NCBI GenBank assembly: GCA_016284485.1
Contig: JAEEOX010000168.1
Coordinates: forward strand, 1-6,119
Origin: Bacillota bacterium
GTDB taxonomy: Bacteria; Bacillota; Clostridia; Peptostreptococcales; Anaerovoracaceae
DNA: 6,119 nt
Direction of reading: 5' to 3'
The notes beneath the pieces are model-generated. The model did not search any database, was not told the DNA's origin, and worked only from the letters and a program-made list of their open reading frames with translations. Shown here piece by piece: positions 1-5,885 of this stretch (within the stretch, counting starts at the first letter, position 1; the number at the start of each line of letters is the position of its first letter). The translations under genes were made by a program, and so were the position numbers.

Positions 1-20
1 TTTTTTCTTTTTTTGTTTTA
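1..20. other. T-rich tract at window edge
   Basis: Seventeen of the first 20 bases are T. This could be the U-tract of an intrinsic terminator whose stem lies upstream of the window, or an AT-rich part of the promoter region of the J-domain gene. The stem is not visible and no convincing -35/-10 pair fits before the start codon, so the two readings cannot be separated. Confidence 0.3.
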
Positions 21-24
21 ATTG

Positions 25-32
25 AAAGGAGA
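25..32 (+). promoter_or_regulatory. Ribosome binding site of the J-domain gene
   Basis: AAAGGAGA lies 7 nt before the ATG at 40. It decides the start: the in-frame TTG at 22 lies upstream of this site and would place the ribosome binding site inside the coding region. Confidence 0.8.
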
Positions 33-39
33 CAAAACA

Positions 40-585
40 ATGAGAGACCCTTATGAGATCCTGGGCGTGAAGCCCGACGCTACTGAAGAACAGATCAAGA
101 CGGCTTTCCACCGGATAGCCATGGAGACCCATCCGGACAAAAACGGAGGAGACCCGGTCAAGACGCAGAAGTTCCGTGATGCCACGGACGCCTATCACTT
201 CCTGATGGACGAGAACCAGAGGGCAGCCTACGATTACTACAACAGGACGCAGCCCGAGTATTCCGATGACTTCTACCAGGCGAAGACTGCAGAGAAAAAA
301 GCGGAGTCCAGAAGGACGGAGGAGGAGTACCACAGAGCATTCCAGCGTGAGAAGGAATGTATCAGAGAACTTATCCAAAACCTTCTGATTGGACTTGTGG
401 GACTAGCCATAGGTGGAGGTCTGACTTTGATCTCATACCTGATGGCGGATCCAGGCGATTATTACAGAGTATATTACGGCCCGATGATCGTTGGAGGGAT
501 CGCCGTGGCAAAAGCGCTGCTGGGTATCTTCAGTTCCATCGGACGAATGGTAGAGAACTGGACGGATATGAAGAGGGGACTTTAG
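40..585 (+). CDS. Membrane-anchored J-domain (DnaJ-like) co-chaperone
   Basis: A 181-residue protein. Residues 3-69 form a J domain with the diagnostic HPD tripeptide at 31-33, the DPYEILGV opening and a final helix ending in AAYDYYNR. J domains stimulate ATP hydrolysis by DnaK-type Hsp70. Residues about 82-106 are strongly charged and helical, rich in K, E and R. Two hydrophobic stretches follow, about 114-136 and 147-168, joined by a short DPGDYYRVYYGP loop, then a charged tail. There is no Gly/Phe region, zinc-finger or client-binding domain, so this is a class III J protein and not DnaJ itself. The likely topology is a cytoplasmic J domain tethered to the membrane by a helical hairpin, recruiting Hsp70 there. 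The partner and client are unknown. The start is the ATG with a good ribosome binding site. The gene ends one base from the convergent lysR-type gene, with no terminator hairpin visible between them. Confidence 0.88.
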   Translation: MRDPYEILGVKPDATEEQIKTAFHRIAMETHPDKNGGDPVKTQKFRDATDAYHFLMDENQRAAYDYYNRTQPEYSDDFYQAKTAEKKAESRRTEEEYHRAFQREKECIRELIQNLLIGLVGLAIGGGLTLISYLMADPGDYYRVYYGPMIVGGIAVAKALLGIFSSIGRMVENWTDMKRGL

Positions 586-586
586 A

Positions 587-1468
587 TCACAGGCTGGTCT
601 GTTCCTTCACGTAATCTATGAATTTTTCTTCGATGGCGGGCAGGGGATGACCTTTGAGCCAGACGAAAAGGTAGTTCAGTTCTCTGCCTGATCCTTCAAT
701 CTTTTTGGAGATGATCGAGGAATTCTCGACATAGGCGGTCTCCGGGAAGATGCTTATGCCCATGCCTCTTCCCGCCAGAGCCGCCGCATCCAGATAACTG
801 TCCATCTCACAGATGATGTTGGGCTCACTTTTGACCTCCCTGAACCATTTCGATATGGAGTCGATGGTGGCCCTCCGGCTTGGGACGATGAGGGGCTGGC
901 CTACCAGCTGACTGACAGTGACGGTATCGCCATGGGTCTTCGCAAGGGGATGTTCTCTGCTCATCATGGCAGCCATGTTGTCACGTCCCACAGGGAAGGC
1001 GTTCAGGAGAGACTGGTCGTAGGGAGCGGTGATCACCGCAAGAGATATAATGCCGCTCCTCAGCTTCTCCAGAAGGTCGTCGCTGTTTCCGTCCAGTATC
1101 CTGAAACGGACCCTGGGATATATCCTTGAGAAATCATAGAACCAGCTTCCGGCTATGTCGGGTGCCAGACCTTCAACAAGTCCGAGGGAGATGGTTCCGG
1201 TCATGCCGTCATTCATGGACAGGACTTCCGACTCTGCCTTCTCCGCAAGGTTCAGGATCTCCTTTGCCCTTCTGTAGAGAAGCCTGCCGGACTCCGTGAT
1301 CTCCAGCTGCCTGCGGCCTCTTATGAAAAGCCGGGTGTTGAGCTCTTCCTCCAGGTTCTTTATCTGTAGGCTCAGTGGAGGCTGGCTCAGGTTTAGTTTC
1401 CTGGCAGCCTTCGAGATGTTCAGTTCCTCTGCGACCGTAACGAAGTAAGAAAGTGCTTTGAGATCCAT
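587..1468 (-). CDS. LysR-family transcriptional regulator
   Basis: A 293-residue protein of normal length for the family. Residues 1-60 form the winged helix-turn-helix: ALSYFVTVAEELNISKAARKL, then the signature SQPPLSLQIKNLEEEL at 28-43, then the wing. A helical linker runs to about residue 85. From about 90 to 290 is the two-lobed periplasmic-binding-protein-like effector domain, starting with the typical GTISLGLVEG strand. Such proteins are usually tetramers that bind a promoter next to their own gene and respond to a small metabolite; the ligand cannot be told from the sequence. The start is ATG with GGGGAGGG just upstream, at 4 nt spacing from GGAGG, slightly short. It is divergent from purA across a 157-bp gap that holds a dyad-symmetric promoter, so control of purA and its own gene is a reasonable but unproven guess. 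It converges on the J-domain gene with one base between stops. Confidence 0.95.
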   Translation of the reverse strand: MDLKALSYFVTVAEELNISKAARKLNLSQPPLSLQIKNLEEELNTRLFIRGRRQLEITESGRLLYRRAKEILNLAEKAESEVLSMNDGMTGTISLGLVEGLAPDIAGSWFYDFSRIYPRVRFRILDGNSDDLLEKLRSGIISLAVITAPYDQSLLNAFPVGRDNMAAMMSREHPLAKTHGDTVTVSQLVGQPLIVPSRRATIDSISKWFREVKSEPNIICEMDSYLDAAALAGRGMGISIFPETAYVENSSIISKKIEGSGRELNYLFVWLKGHPLPAIEEKFIDYVKEQTSL

Positions 1469-1493
1469 GTTCCCTCCCCGGAGCGGATGTTTT

Positions 1494-1513
1494 GCGGCAC
1501 CGCCGCCGTTTTT
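1494..1513 (+). terminator. Possible weak intrinsic terminator or 5'-leader hairpin
   Basis: GCGGC (1494-1498), loop ACC, GCCGC (1502-1506), then CG and five T. On the + strand this is the shape of a short intrinsic terminator that would stop antisense transcription coming through the lysR gene before it reaches purA. On the - strand the same stem falls in the lysR leader, before its ribosome binding site. The five-pair stem and five-T run are short, so function is uncertain. Confidence 0.3.
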
Positions 1514-1527
1514 AGTATATAAAAAAT

Positions 1528-1550
1528 ATATAATAAGCCTATAATTATAT
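1528..1550. repeat. AT-rich inverted repeat in the lysR-purA gap
   Basis: ATATAAT (1528-1534) and ATTATAT (1544-1550) are perfect inverted repeats separated by 9 bp. It contains T-N11-A spacings of the kind seen in LysR-type operators, for example T1531 and A1543, and TATAAT on both strands. No -35 hexamer sits at a proper distance from either TATAAT. It is about 50 bp before the predicted purA transcription start, where a LysR-type protein or an alpha-subunit UP element could act. The region is nearly all A and T, so chance symmetry is likely enough to keep confidence low. Confidence 0.3.
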
Positions 1551-1552
1551 GT

Positions 1553-1581
1553 ATTTTACAGTAACACGAAGGGATTGTAAA
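1553..1581 (-). promoter_or_regulatory. Predicted divergent promoter of the lysR-type gene
   Basis: Read on the - strand, -35 TTTACA covers 1581-1576 and -10 TAAAAT covers 1558-1553, again with a 17-bp spacer. It is the mirror image of the purA promoter because both are made from one inverted repeat. Start would be near 1546, leaving a leader of about 78 nt. Since only one polymerase can occupy the site at a time, the two directions should compete. Confidence 0.5.
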
Positions 1582-1583
1582 AT
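1555..1583 (+). promoter_or_regulatory. Predicted sigma-70-type promoter of the purA-purB-guaA cluster
   Basis: -35 TTTACA (1555-1560) and -10 TAAAAT (1578-1583) are each one mismatch from consensus and are separated by the optimal 17 bp. An AT-rich stretch at 1509-1554 just upstream could act as an UP element. Transcription should start near 1590, giving a leader of about 36 nt, too short for a riboswitch. No other promoter of this quality is seen before purA. Confidence 0.65.
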
Positions 1584-1614
1584 GATTTCTGTATTTGTTT
1601 GTATTTTGAACCAC

Positions 1615-1619
1615 AGGAG
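1615..1619 (+). promoter_or_regulatory. Ribosome binding site of purA
   Basis: AGGAG lies 6 nt before the ATG at 1626 and settles the start. An in-frame TTG at 1599 lies upstream of this site and would add nine residues absent from the PurA family. Confidence 0.85.
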
Positions 1620-1625
1620 TCAAAA

Positions 1626-2912
1626 ATGTCTAATTGCGCGATCGTAGGTATCAATTGGGGTGACGAAGGTAAAGGACGGATGGTGGACCTTCTGACGAGT
1701 GACTATGATATCGTCGTACGGTATCAGGGCGGAGGAAACGCCGGACATACGGTGGTCAATGAAAAGGGCAGATTCGCCCTCCATCTCCTTCCTTCAGGGA
1801 TAGTGAGAGATGGGGTATCCAACGTCATAGGCAACGACGTGGCTCTGGATCCCGAGGTTCTTTGGAAGGAGATCGGATCGGTCAGAGCGAAGGGGGTCGA
1901 GGTGACCCCGGACAATCTTAAGATAAGTGAGAGGGCGTCTCTTCTTCTTCCCTGGCACAGGGAACTGGATTCTCTGGAAGAGTCCAGGCTTGCCGACCAC
2001 AGATACGGTTCGACCAAGCAGGGGATCGCGCCCTTTTATTCTGACAAATTTCAGAAAAAAACAGCCCTTGCCGGAGAACTTTCTGATCCTGCAGCACTCA
2101 AAAGACATCTCATGGAGATCATGGAATGGAAGAATCTTACCCTTGAAGGGGTATACGGCGCAGCGCCGTATACGGAAGAGATGCTGGACAGATGGCTCGA
2201 AGATTACTGCGAGAAGCTGACACCTTTCATCTGCGACACCGGCGACTATCTCAGGGAGGAGGCATCCAAAGGCAGGAACATTCTTTTCGAGGCGCAGCTG
2301 GGAGCTATGAGAGACATAGATTACGGCATATATCCGTATACCACGTCTTCCAACACTCTTGCCGCCTACGCTCCCATCGGGTCCGGTTATCCCGAGGTCA
2401 GGCTGGACAGGGTGGTAGGCGTGGTCAAGGCCTACTCCACTTGTGTAGGCGAGGGAGCATTCGTATCCGAACTGTTCGGTGAGGAGGCTGAGGCCCTCAG
2501 GCGAGCCGGAGGGGAATACGGGGCAACAACAGGCCGTCCGAGAAGAGTCGGTGCATATGATGCGGTGGCCACAGCCTATGGGGTCGAGATCCAGGCCGCA
2601 ACTGAGCTTGCGATCACCAAACTGGACGTCCTGAGTTACTTAGAGAAGATTCCTGTCTGCACGGCATACATTATCGGAGGAAAAGAAGTCACGGGATTCC
2701 CGTTTCCCACGGATCTGGACAAAGCGACCCCGAAGATCGAGTACATGAAGGGCTGGATGTGCGACATATCCGGAGCCAGGCGGTGGGATCAGCTTCCGTC
2801 CGAGGCCAGGGACTATATCAGATATATAGAAGAGTCCGCCGGCCTTGGCGCCACATATATTTCGGTGGGGCCGGAGAGGGATAGCTACATCAGAAAGGAT
2901 AGGGAGGAATGA
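1626..2912 (+). CDS. purA: Adenylosuccinate synthetase
   Basis: A 428-residue cytoplasmic enzyme joining IMP and aspartate with GTP to make adenylosuccinate, the first committed step from IMP to AMP. Visible motifs in order: GDEGKG loop at 12-17 with catalytic D13; GGGNAGHT at 35-42 with catalytic H41; GSTKQGIAPFYSDK at 128-141; FEAQLGAMRDIDYG at 221-234; YTTSSNT at 238-244; GATTGRPRRVG at 299-309; TKLDVL at 331-336, the guanine-recognition loop. Length is normal. Several motifs differ from the E. coli type: GTTGRGIGP becomes GSTKQGIAP, FEGAQG becomes FEAQLG, the RR pair near Arg143 becomes KK (144-145), and YSTRVG becomes YSTCVG. From memory these changes mark a clade seen in clostridia, so I take the enzyme as active. 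It is the first gene of the cluster. Codons 176-183 contain a 23-bp perfect palindrome. The ribosome binding site of purB lies inside its last codons. Confidence 0.97.
   Translation: MSNCAIVGINWGDEGKGRMVDLLTSDYDIVVRYQGGGNAGHTVVNEKGRFALHLLPSGIVRDGVSNVIGNDVALDPEVLWKEIGSVRAKGVEVTPDNLKISERASLLLPWHRELDSLEESRLADHRYGSTKQGIAPFYSDKFQKKTALAGELSDPAALKRHLMEIMEWKNLTLEGVYGAAPYTEEMLDRWLEDYCEKLTPFICDTGDYLREEASKGRNILFEAQLGAMRDIDYGIYPYTTSSNTLAAYAPIGSGYPEVRLDRVVGVVKAYSTCVGEGAFVSELFGEEAEALRRAGGEYGATTGRPRRVGAYDAVATAYGVEIQAATELAITKLDVLSYLEKIPVCTAYIIGGKEVTGFPFPTDLDKATPKIEYMKGWMCDISGARRWDQLPSEARDYIRYIEESAGLGATYISVGPERDSYIRKDREE
2151..2173. repeat. 23-bp perfect palindrome inside purA
   Basis: GTATACGGCGC (2151-2161), a central A, then GCGCCGTATAC (2163-2173): 11 perfect pairs around one base. 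It codes for V176-Y-G-A-A-P-Y-T183 of PurA. As RNA it could fold with a small loop and eight to ten pairs; as DNA it could bind a dimeric protein or extrude. No T-run follows, so it is not an intrinsic terminator. No role is known to me. Confidence 0.8.
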
Positions 2913-2915
2913 GCC

Positions 2916-4331
2916 ATGGGAGAAGTATACAGATCCGTCCTGCCTGCAAGATATGCTTCAAAACAGATGGCTGAACTGTTTTCGGACGACAGCAGATACA
3001 GGACCTGGAGGAAACTCTGGGTATCGCTGGCCAGGGCAGAATCCAGACTGGGACTGCCCATAACGGAAGATCAGGTAACAGAACTTGAGCAAAACATCGA
3101 ACCGATAGATTATGAATGTGCAGCACGGCGGGAGGCCGAGGTGCATCACGACGTGATGGCGCATGTTTTTGCCTTCGGCAAAGCGGCGCCGGGCGCAGCG
3201 GGGATCATTCATCTGGGTGCCACCAGCTGTTACGTCACGGACAATGCGGACCTGATCCTATACCGGGACGCACTTGAGATATTGAGAGACAGGCTCATCA
3301 AATTGATAGCCATCCTTTGCAGATTCTCCAAGACATACAGTAATACGCCTGTGCTGGGATATACTCACTACCAGCCGGCGCAGCCGGTGACTGTCGGAAA
3401 GAGAGCCTGTCTCTGGATTCAGGATCTCAAGAGCGACCTGGATGAGATGGATTTCGTCCTGAAAAACTTCTGCTTCCTGGGGTGCCGGGGGACGACAGGC
3501 ACCGAGGCCAGCTTCATGGAGCTTTTCGGCGGAGATACTGACAGGATCGATGAGATGAACCGGATGATCGCAGGAGACTTCGGTTTCAGCCGGTGCTTTC
3601 CCATATCATCCCAGACATATCCGAGAAAGGTTGACGTGCGCATAATGAACTGCCTGTCCTCGCTGGCCCAGAGCATGTACAGGATGGCCACGGACATAAG
3701 GCTGATGCAGCATGACAGGATCCTGGAAGAACCGTTCTCTGACGGTCAGATAGGGTCTTCGGCAATGGCGTACAAGAGGAATCCCATTCGCTGCGAGAGG
3801 ATCTGTTCACTGTCAAGGTTCATCATGACAGATGCCTTCAACGCTGTTCAGACTGCATCAAGCCAGTGGCTGGAGAGGACTCTCGACGACTCCGCCAACA
3901 GAAGACTTTCCATGCCTGAAGGTTTCATGGCTGCAGACGCCATCCTCATGCTTGGAGCATTCATTGCGTCGGGTCTTCGGGTGAACGTCGGAATGGCTGT
4001 AAGGTCTGTGGAGGAGCAGCTGCCTTTTATCGCCACCGAGGATATCCTCATGGAGGGGGTCAAAAGGGGCGGAGACAGACAGGCTCTTCACGAAGTGATC
4101 CGGAGATGTTCGATGGAAGCATCGGAGGCTCTGAAAAACGGTGAAAAGTACGACCTCATAGATCGTCTCGCAAAAGAGACCTGCTTCCGCATGACGGAAG
4201 AGGAGATGAGGAGCATCCTGGACCCCGGAAGGTTTACGGGCAGGGCTGAGGAGCAGACCCTGGGATACCTTAAGGAGCTTGAAGCGCTGACAGAGGGAGT
4301 GGATCTTATGGTGGAGGATATAGGAGCATGA
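2916..4331 (+). CDS. purB: Adenylosuccinate lyase, ADSL-like clade
   Basis: A 471-residue enzyme of the fumarase/aspartase superfamily, acting as a tetramer in the cytoplasm. It releases fumarate twice in purine synthesis: from SAICAR to give AICAR, and from adenylosuccinate to give AMP. Visible motifs: HHDVMAH at 77-83, GATSCYVTDNADL at 101-113, the general acid/base histidine H151 in GYTHYQPAQ, GTTGTEASF at 192-200, the flexible catalytic loop GSSAMAYKRNP at 280-290 with S281/S282, and ERTLDDSANRR further on. Similarity to human ADSL as I remember it is striking along the whole length, including YRTWRKLW, AAGIIHLGATSCYV and QTASSQWLERTLDDSANRR, and the length is near the 484 residues of ADSL, longer than the Bacillus enzyme. 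The superfamily loop normally reads SSxMPxKxNP; here alanine (A285) replaces the proline. AGGGAGGA 7 nt before the ATG supports the start. It is 3 nt after purA and overlaps guaA by 4 nt. Confidence 0.97.
   Translation: MGEVYRSVLPARYASKQMAELFSDDSRYRTWRKLWVSLARAESRLGLPITEDQVTELEQNIEPIDYECAARREAEVHHDVMAHVFAFGKAAPGAAGIIHLGATSCYVTDNADLILYRDALEILRDRLIKLIAILCRFSKTYSNTPVLGYTHYQPAQPVTVGKRACLWIQDLKSDLDEMDFVLKNFCFLGCRGTTGTEASFMELFGGDTDRIDEMNRMIAGDFGFSRCFPISSQTYPRKVDVRIMNCLSSLAQSMYRMATDIRLMQHDRILEEPFSDGQIGSSAMAYKRNPIRCERICSLSRFIMTDAFNAVQTASSQWLERTLDDSANRRLSMPEGFMAADAILMLGAFIASGLRVNVGMAVRSVEEQLPFIATEDILMEGVKRGGDRQALHEVIRRCSMEASEALKNGEKYDLIDRLAKETCFRMTEEEMRSILDPGRFTGRAEEQTLGYLKELEALTEGVDLMVEDIGA
4313..4317 (+). 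promoter_or_regulatory. Ribosome binding site of guaA within purB
   Basis: GGAGG lies 10 nt before the guaA ATG at 4328. A second AGGAG at 4322-4326 is only one base from the start and too close to be used. With the ATGA stop-start overlap, guaA is probably translated by ribosomes finishing purB. Confidence 0.55.
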
Positions 4332-5866
4332 GACAGCAAAAGATACTTGTTCTGGATTTCGGTGGACAGTACGATCAGCTGATAGCGAGAAGAGTCAGAG
4401 ATCTGCATGTTTATGCGGAGATAAAGGAATATGACAGGGTAACGCTCAAAGAAATAGATAATGAAGGATACAGCGGGATCATCTTCACGGGCGGTCCCAA
4501 CAGCGTATACAGCAGCGACGCTCCTCGTTTCGATGAGGGAATACTGGACCTTGGGATACCGGTCCTCGGGATCTGCTACGGCGCACAGCTTATGGCGTAC
4601 ATGGCAGGCGGCAAGGTGGGAGATGCCGGAGGTTCCGGAGAGTACGGAGAGGCTCGGCTCAGCGTGGTAAGCGACGTACTTTTTGAGGGTGTGCCGGAGG
4701 AGAGTCTGTGCTTCATGAGTCACGGAGACTCCATCATTGCTGTTCCTGAAGGGTTCAGGGTCACTGCTTTTACCGACAAGTGTCCGGTGGCAGCCATGAG
4801 CTCAGAGGAGAGAAGGCTTTATGCGGTGCAGTTCCATCCGGAGGTAGAACATACCGAATACGGGAACCGGATGCTCTCGAATTTTTTGTTCGGGGTATGC
4901 GGAGTGGACGGGAACTGGAGGATGGATGACTTCGTGGAGGAAAGCATAAGCAGTCTGAGACAGGAATTAAACGGAAGGAAGGTCCTGCTGGGACTTTCAG
5001 GAGGCGTGGATTCGTCTGTGGCCGCTGCTCTCCTGTCCAGGGCGATCGGAAAAGATCTGACCATGGTCTTCGTGGATCACGGCATGCTGAGGAAAAATGA
5101 GGCCGACATGGTGGAGAGAGTCTTCGGCAACATGTACGGTTCAAGGTTCATACGGGTAGATGCGGCTGAAAGGTTTCTCAGAGAACTCCGGGGAGTAAGA
5201 GAACCTGAAGGCAAGAGAAAGATCATCGGAGAGGAATTCGTAAGAGTCTTTGAGGAACAGGCGAGGGCAGCAGGAGAAGCTGACATCCTGGCCCAGGGCA
5301 CCATTTACCCGGACATAGTGGAGAGCGGCAAGGGAGGCTCTGCCACCATAAAAAGCCATCACAACGTGGGCGGACTTCCTGAATCCATGGATTTCAGGAA
5401 AATAGTGGAGCCCCTTAAGGAATTGTTTAAGGACGAGGTAAGGGAAGCAGGGAGAAAACTTGGGCTTCCGGAGGAACTGGTGATGCGTCAGCCCTTCCCG
5501 GGGCCGGGCCTCGGTGTGCGGGTCATCGGAGAGGTCACCCGCGAGAAACTGTGGACAGTAAGGGAAGCAGATTCCATATTCAGAGAGGAAGTGGATAAGC
5601 TTCCTGCAGATAAACGGCCGGATCAGTATTTTGCGGTTCTGACCGACACTCTGAGCGTTGGAGTAAAGGGTGACGGCAGAGCCTATGGACTGACCGTTGC
5701 CTTAAGAGCAGTATACACCGACGATTTCATGACTGCTGAATGGAGCAGGCTGCCGTACGAAACAGTTGCCGCGGCCAGCCACAGGATAGCCAATGAGATC
5801 CCGGGAGTAACAAGAGTGGTCTATGACGTCACTTCCAAACCGCCGGCTACGGTGGAATGGGAATAG
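4328..5866 (+). CDS. guaA: GMP synthase, glutamine-hydrolysing
   Basis: A 512-residue cytoplasmic enzyme that aminates XMP to GMP using ATP and glutamine-derived ammonia. Residues about 5-190 are the class I glutamine amidotransferase domain: catalytic C83 in GICYGAQ, with H170 and E172 in VQFHPEVEHT completing the triad; TGGPNSVY at 54-61 and SHGD at 131-134 are also present. Residues about 195-385 are the ATP pyrophosphatase domain with its P-loop SGGVDSS at 224-230, VDHGMLRKNE, GTIYPDIVESG and IKSHHNVGGLP. The C-terminal dimerisation and XMP-binding domain begins near RQPFPGPGLGVRVIGE and ends in the family-typical SKPPATVEWE, so the protein is complete. Length matches the 513-residue Bacillus enzyme. 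Both domains in one chain is the bacterial arrangement. The start overlaps the purB stop (ATGA). The IMP dehydrogenase that supplies XMP is not in the window. No terminator follows before the next gene. Confidence 0.98.
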   Translation: MRQQKILVLDFGGQYDQLIARRVRDLHVYAEIKEYDRVTLKEIDNEGYSGIIFTGGPNSVYSSDAPRFDEGILDLGIPVLGICYGAQLMAYMAGGKVGDAGGSGEYGEARLSVVSDVLFEGVPEESLCFMSHGDSIIAVPEGFRVTAFTDKCPVAAMSSEERRLYAVQFHPEVEHTEYGNRMLSNFLFGVCGVDGNWRMDDFVEESISSLRQELNGRKVLLGLSGGVDSSVAAALLSRAIGKDLTMVFVDHGMLRKNEADMVERVFGNMYGSRFIRVDAAERFLRELRGVREPEGKRKIIGEEFVRVFEEQARAAGEADILAQGTIYPDIVESGKGGSATIKSHHNVGGLPESMDFRKIVEPLKELFKDEVREAGRKLGLPEELVMRQPFPGPGLGVRVIGEVTREKLWTVREADSIFREEVDKLPADKRPDQYFAVLTDTLSVGVKGDGRAYGLTVALRAVYTDDFMTAEWSRLPYETVAAASHRIANEIPGVTRVVYDVTSKPPATVEWE

Positions 5867-5885
5867 TCCCCAAAGGAGCATCACG

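Larger units (their letters stand above)
1553..1583. repeat. Inverted repeat ATTTTACA-N15-TGTAAAAT, candidate operator
   Basis: ATTTTACA (1553-1560) and TGTAAAAT (1576-1583) match perfectly as 8-bp inverted arms around a centre at 1568. The arms contain the -35 and -10 elements of both divergent promoters. A dimeric regulator bound here would block both directions; the neighbouring LysR-type protein is the obvious candidate but this is inference. The arms do not match the Bacillus PurR box, and only a lone CGAA occurs in the spacer. Confidence 0.5.

Noticed and set aside
22..39. TTG at 22 as the start of the J-domain gene
   Set aside because: It would place the ribosome binding site inside the reading frame; the ATG at 40 has ideal spacing and opens directly into the J domain.
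1561..1575. Possible PurR box around CGAA in the purA promoter spacer
   Set aside because: Only a single CGAA is present; the rest of the Bacillus-type PurBox and a second copy are missing.
1420..1623. Minus-strand open frame covering the lysR-purA gap
   Set aside because: It is in a different frame from the regulator, overlaps its start and the divergent promoters, and its translation shows no protein-like pattern.
1584..1625. Purine riboswitch before purA
   Set aside because: The predicted leader is about 36 nt, too short for a purine aptamer, and no aptamer-like pairing is seen in the gap.
3482..3504. Inverted GGTGCC/GGCACC arms within purB
   Set aside because: Six-base arms with an 11-base gap are expected by chance in a sequence of this length and no T-run follows.
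4088..4723. Long antisense open frame of about 211 codons across the purB-guaA junction
   Set aside because: It lies wholly opposite two strongly supported genes, has no recognisable protein motifs, and matches the expected shadow of their codon pattern.
5438..5570. 13-base direct repeat GTAAGGGAAGCAG at 5438-5450 and 5558-5570
   Set aside because: Both copies are in the same frame and encode VREA in helical parts of GuaA; similar codon choice explains it better than a functional repeat.
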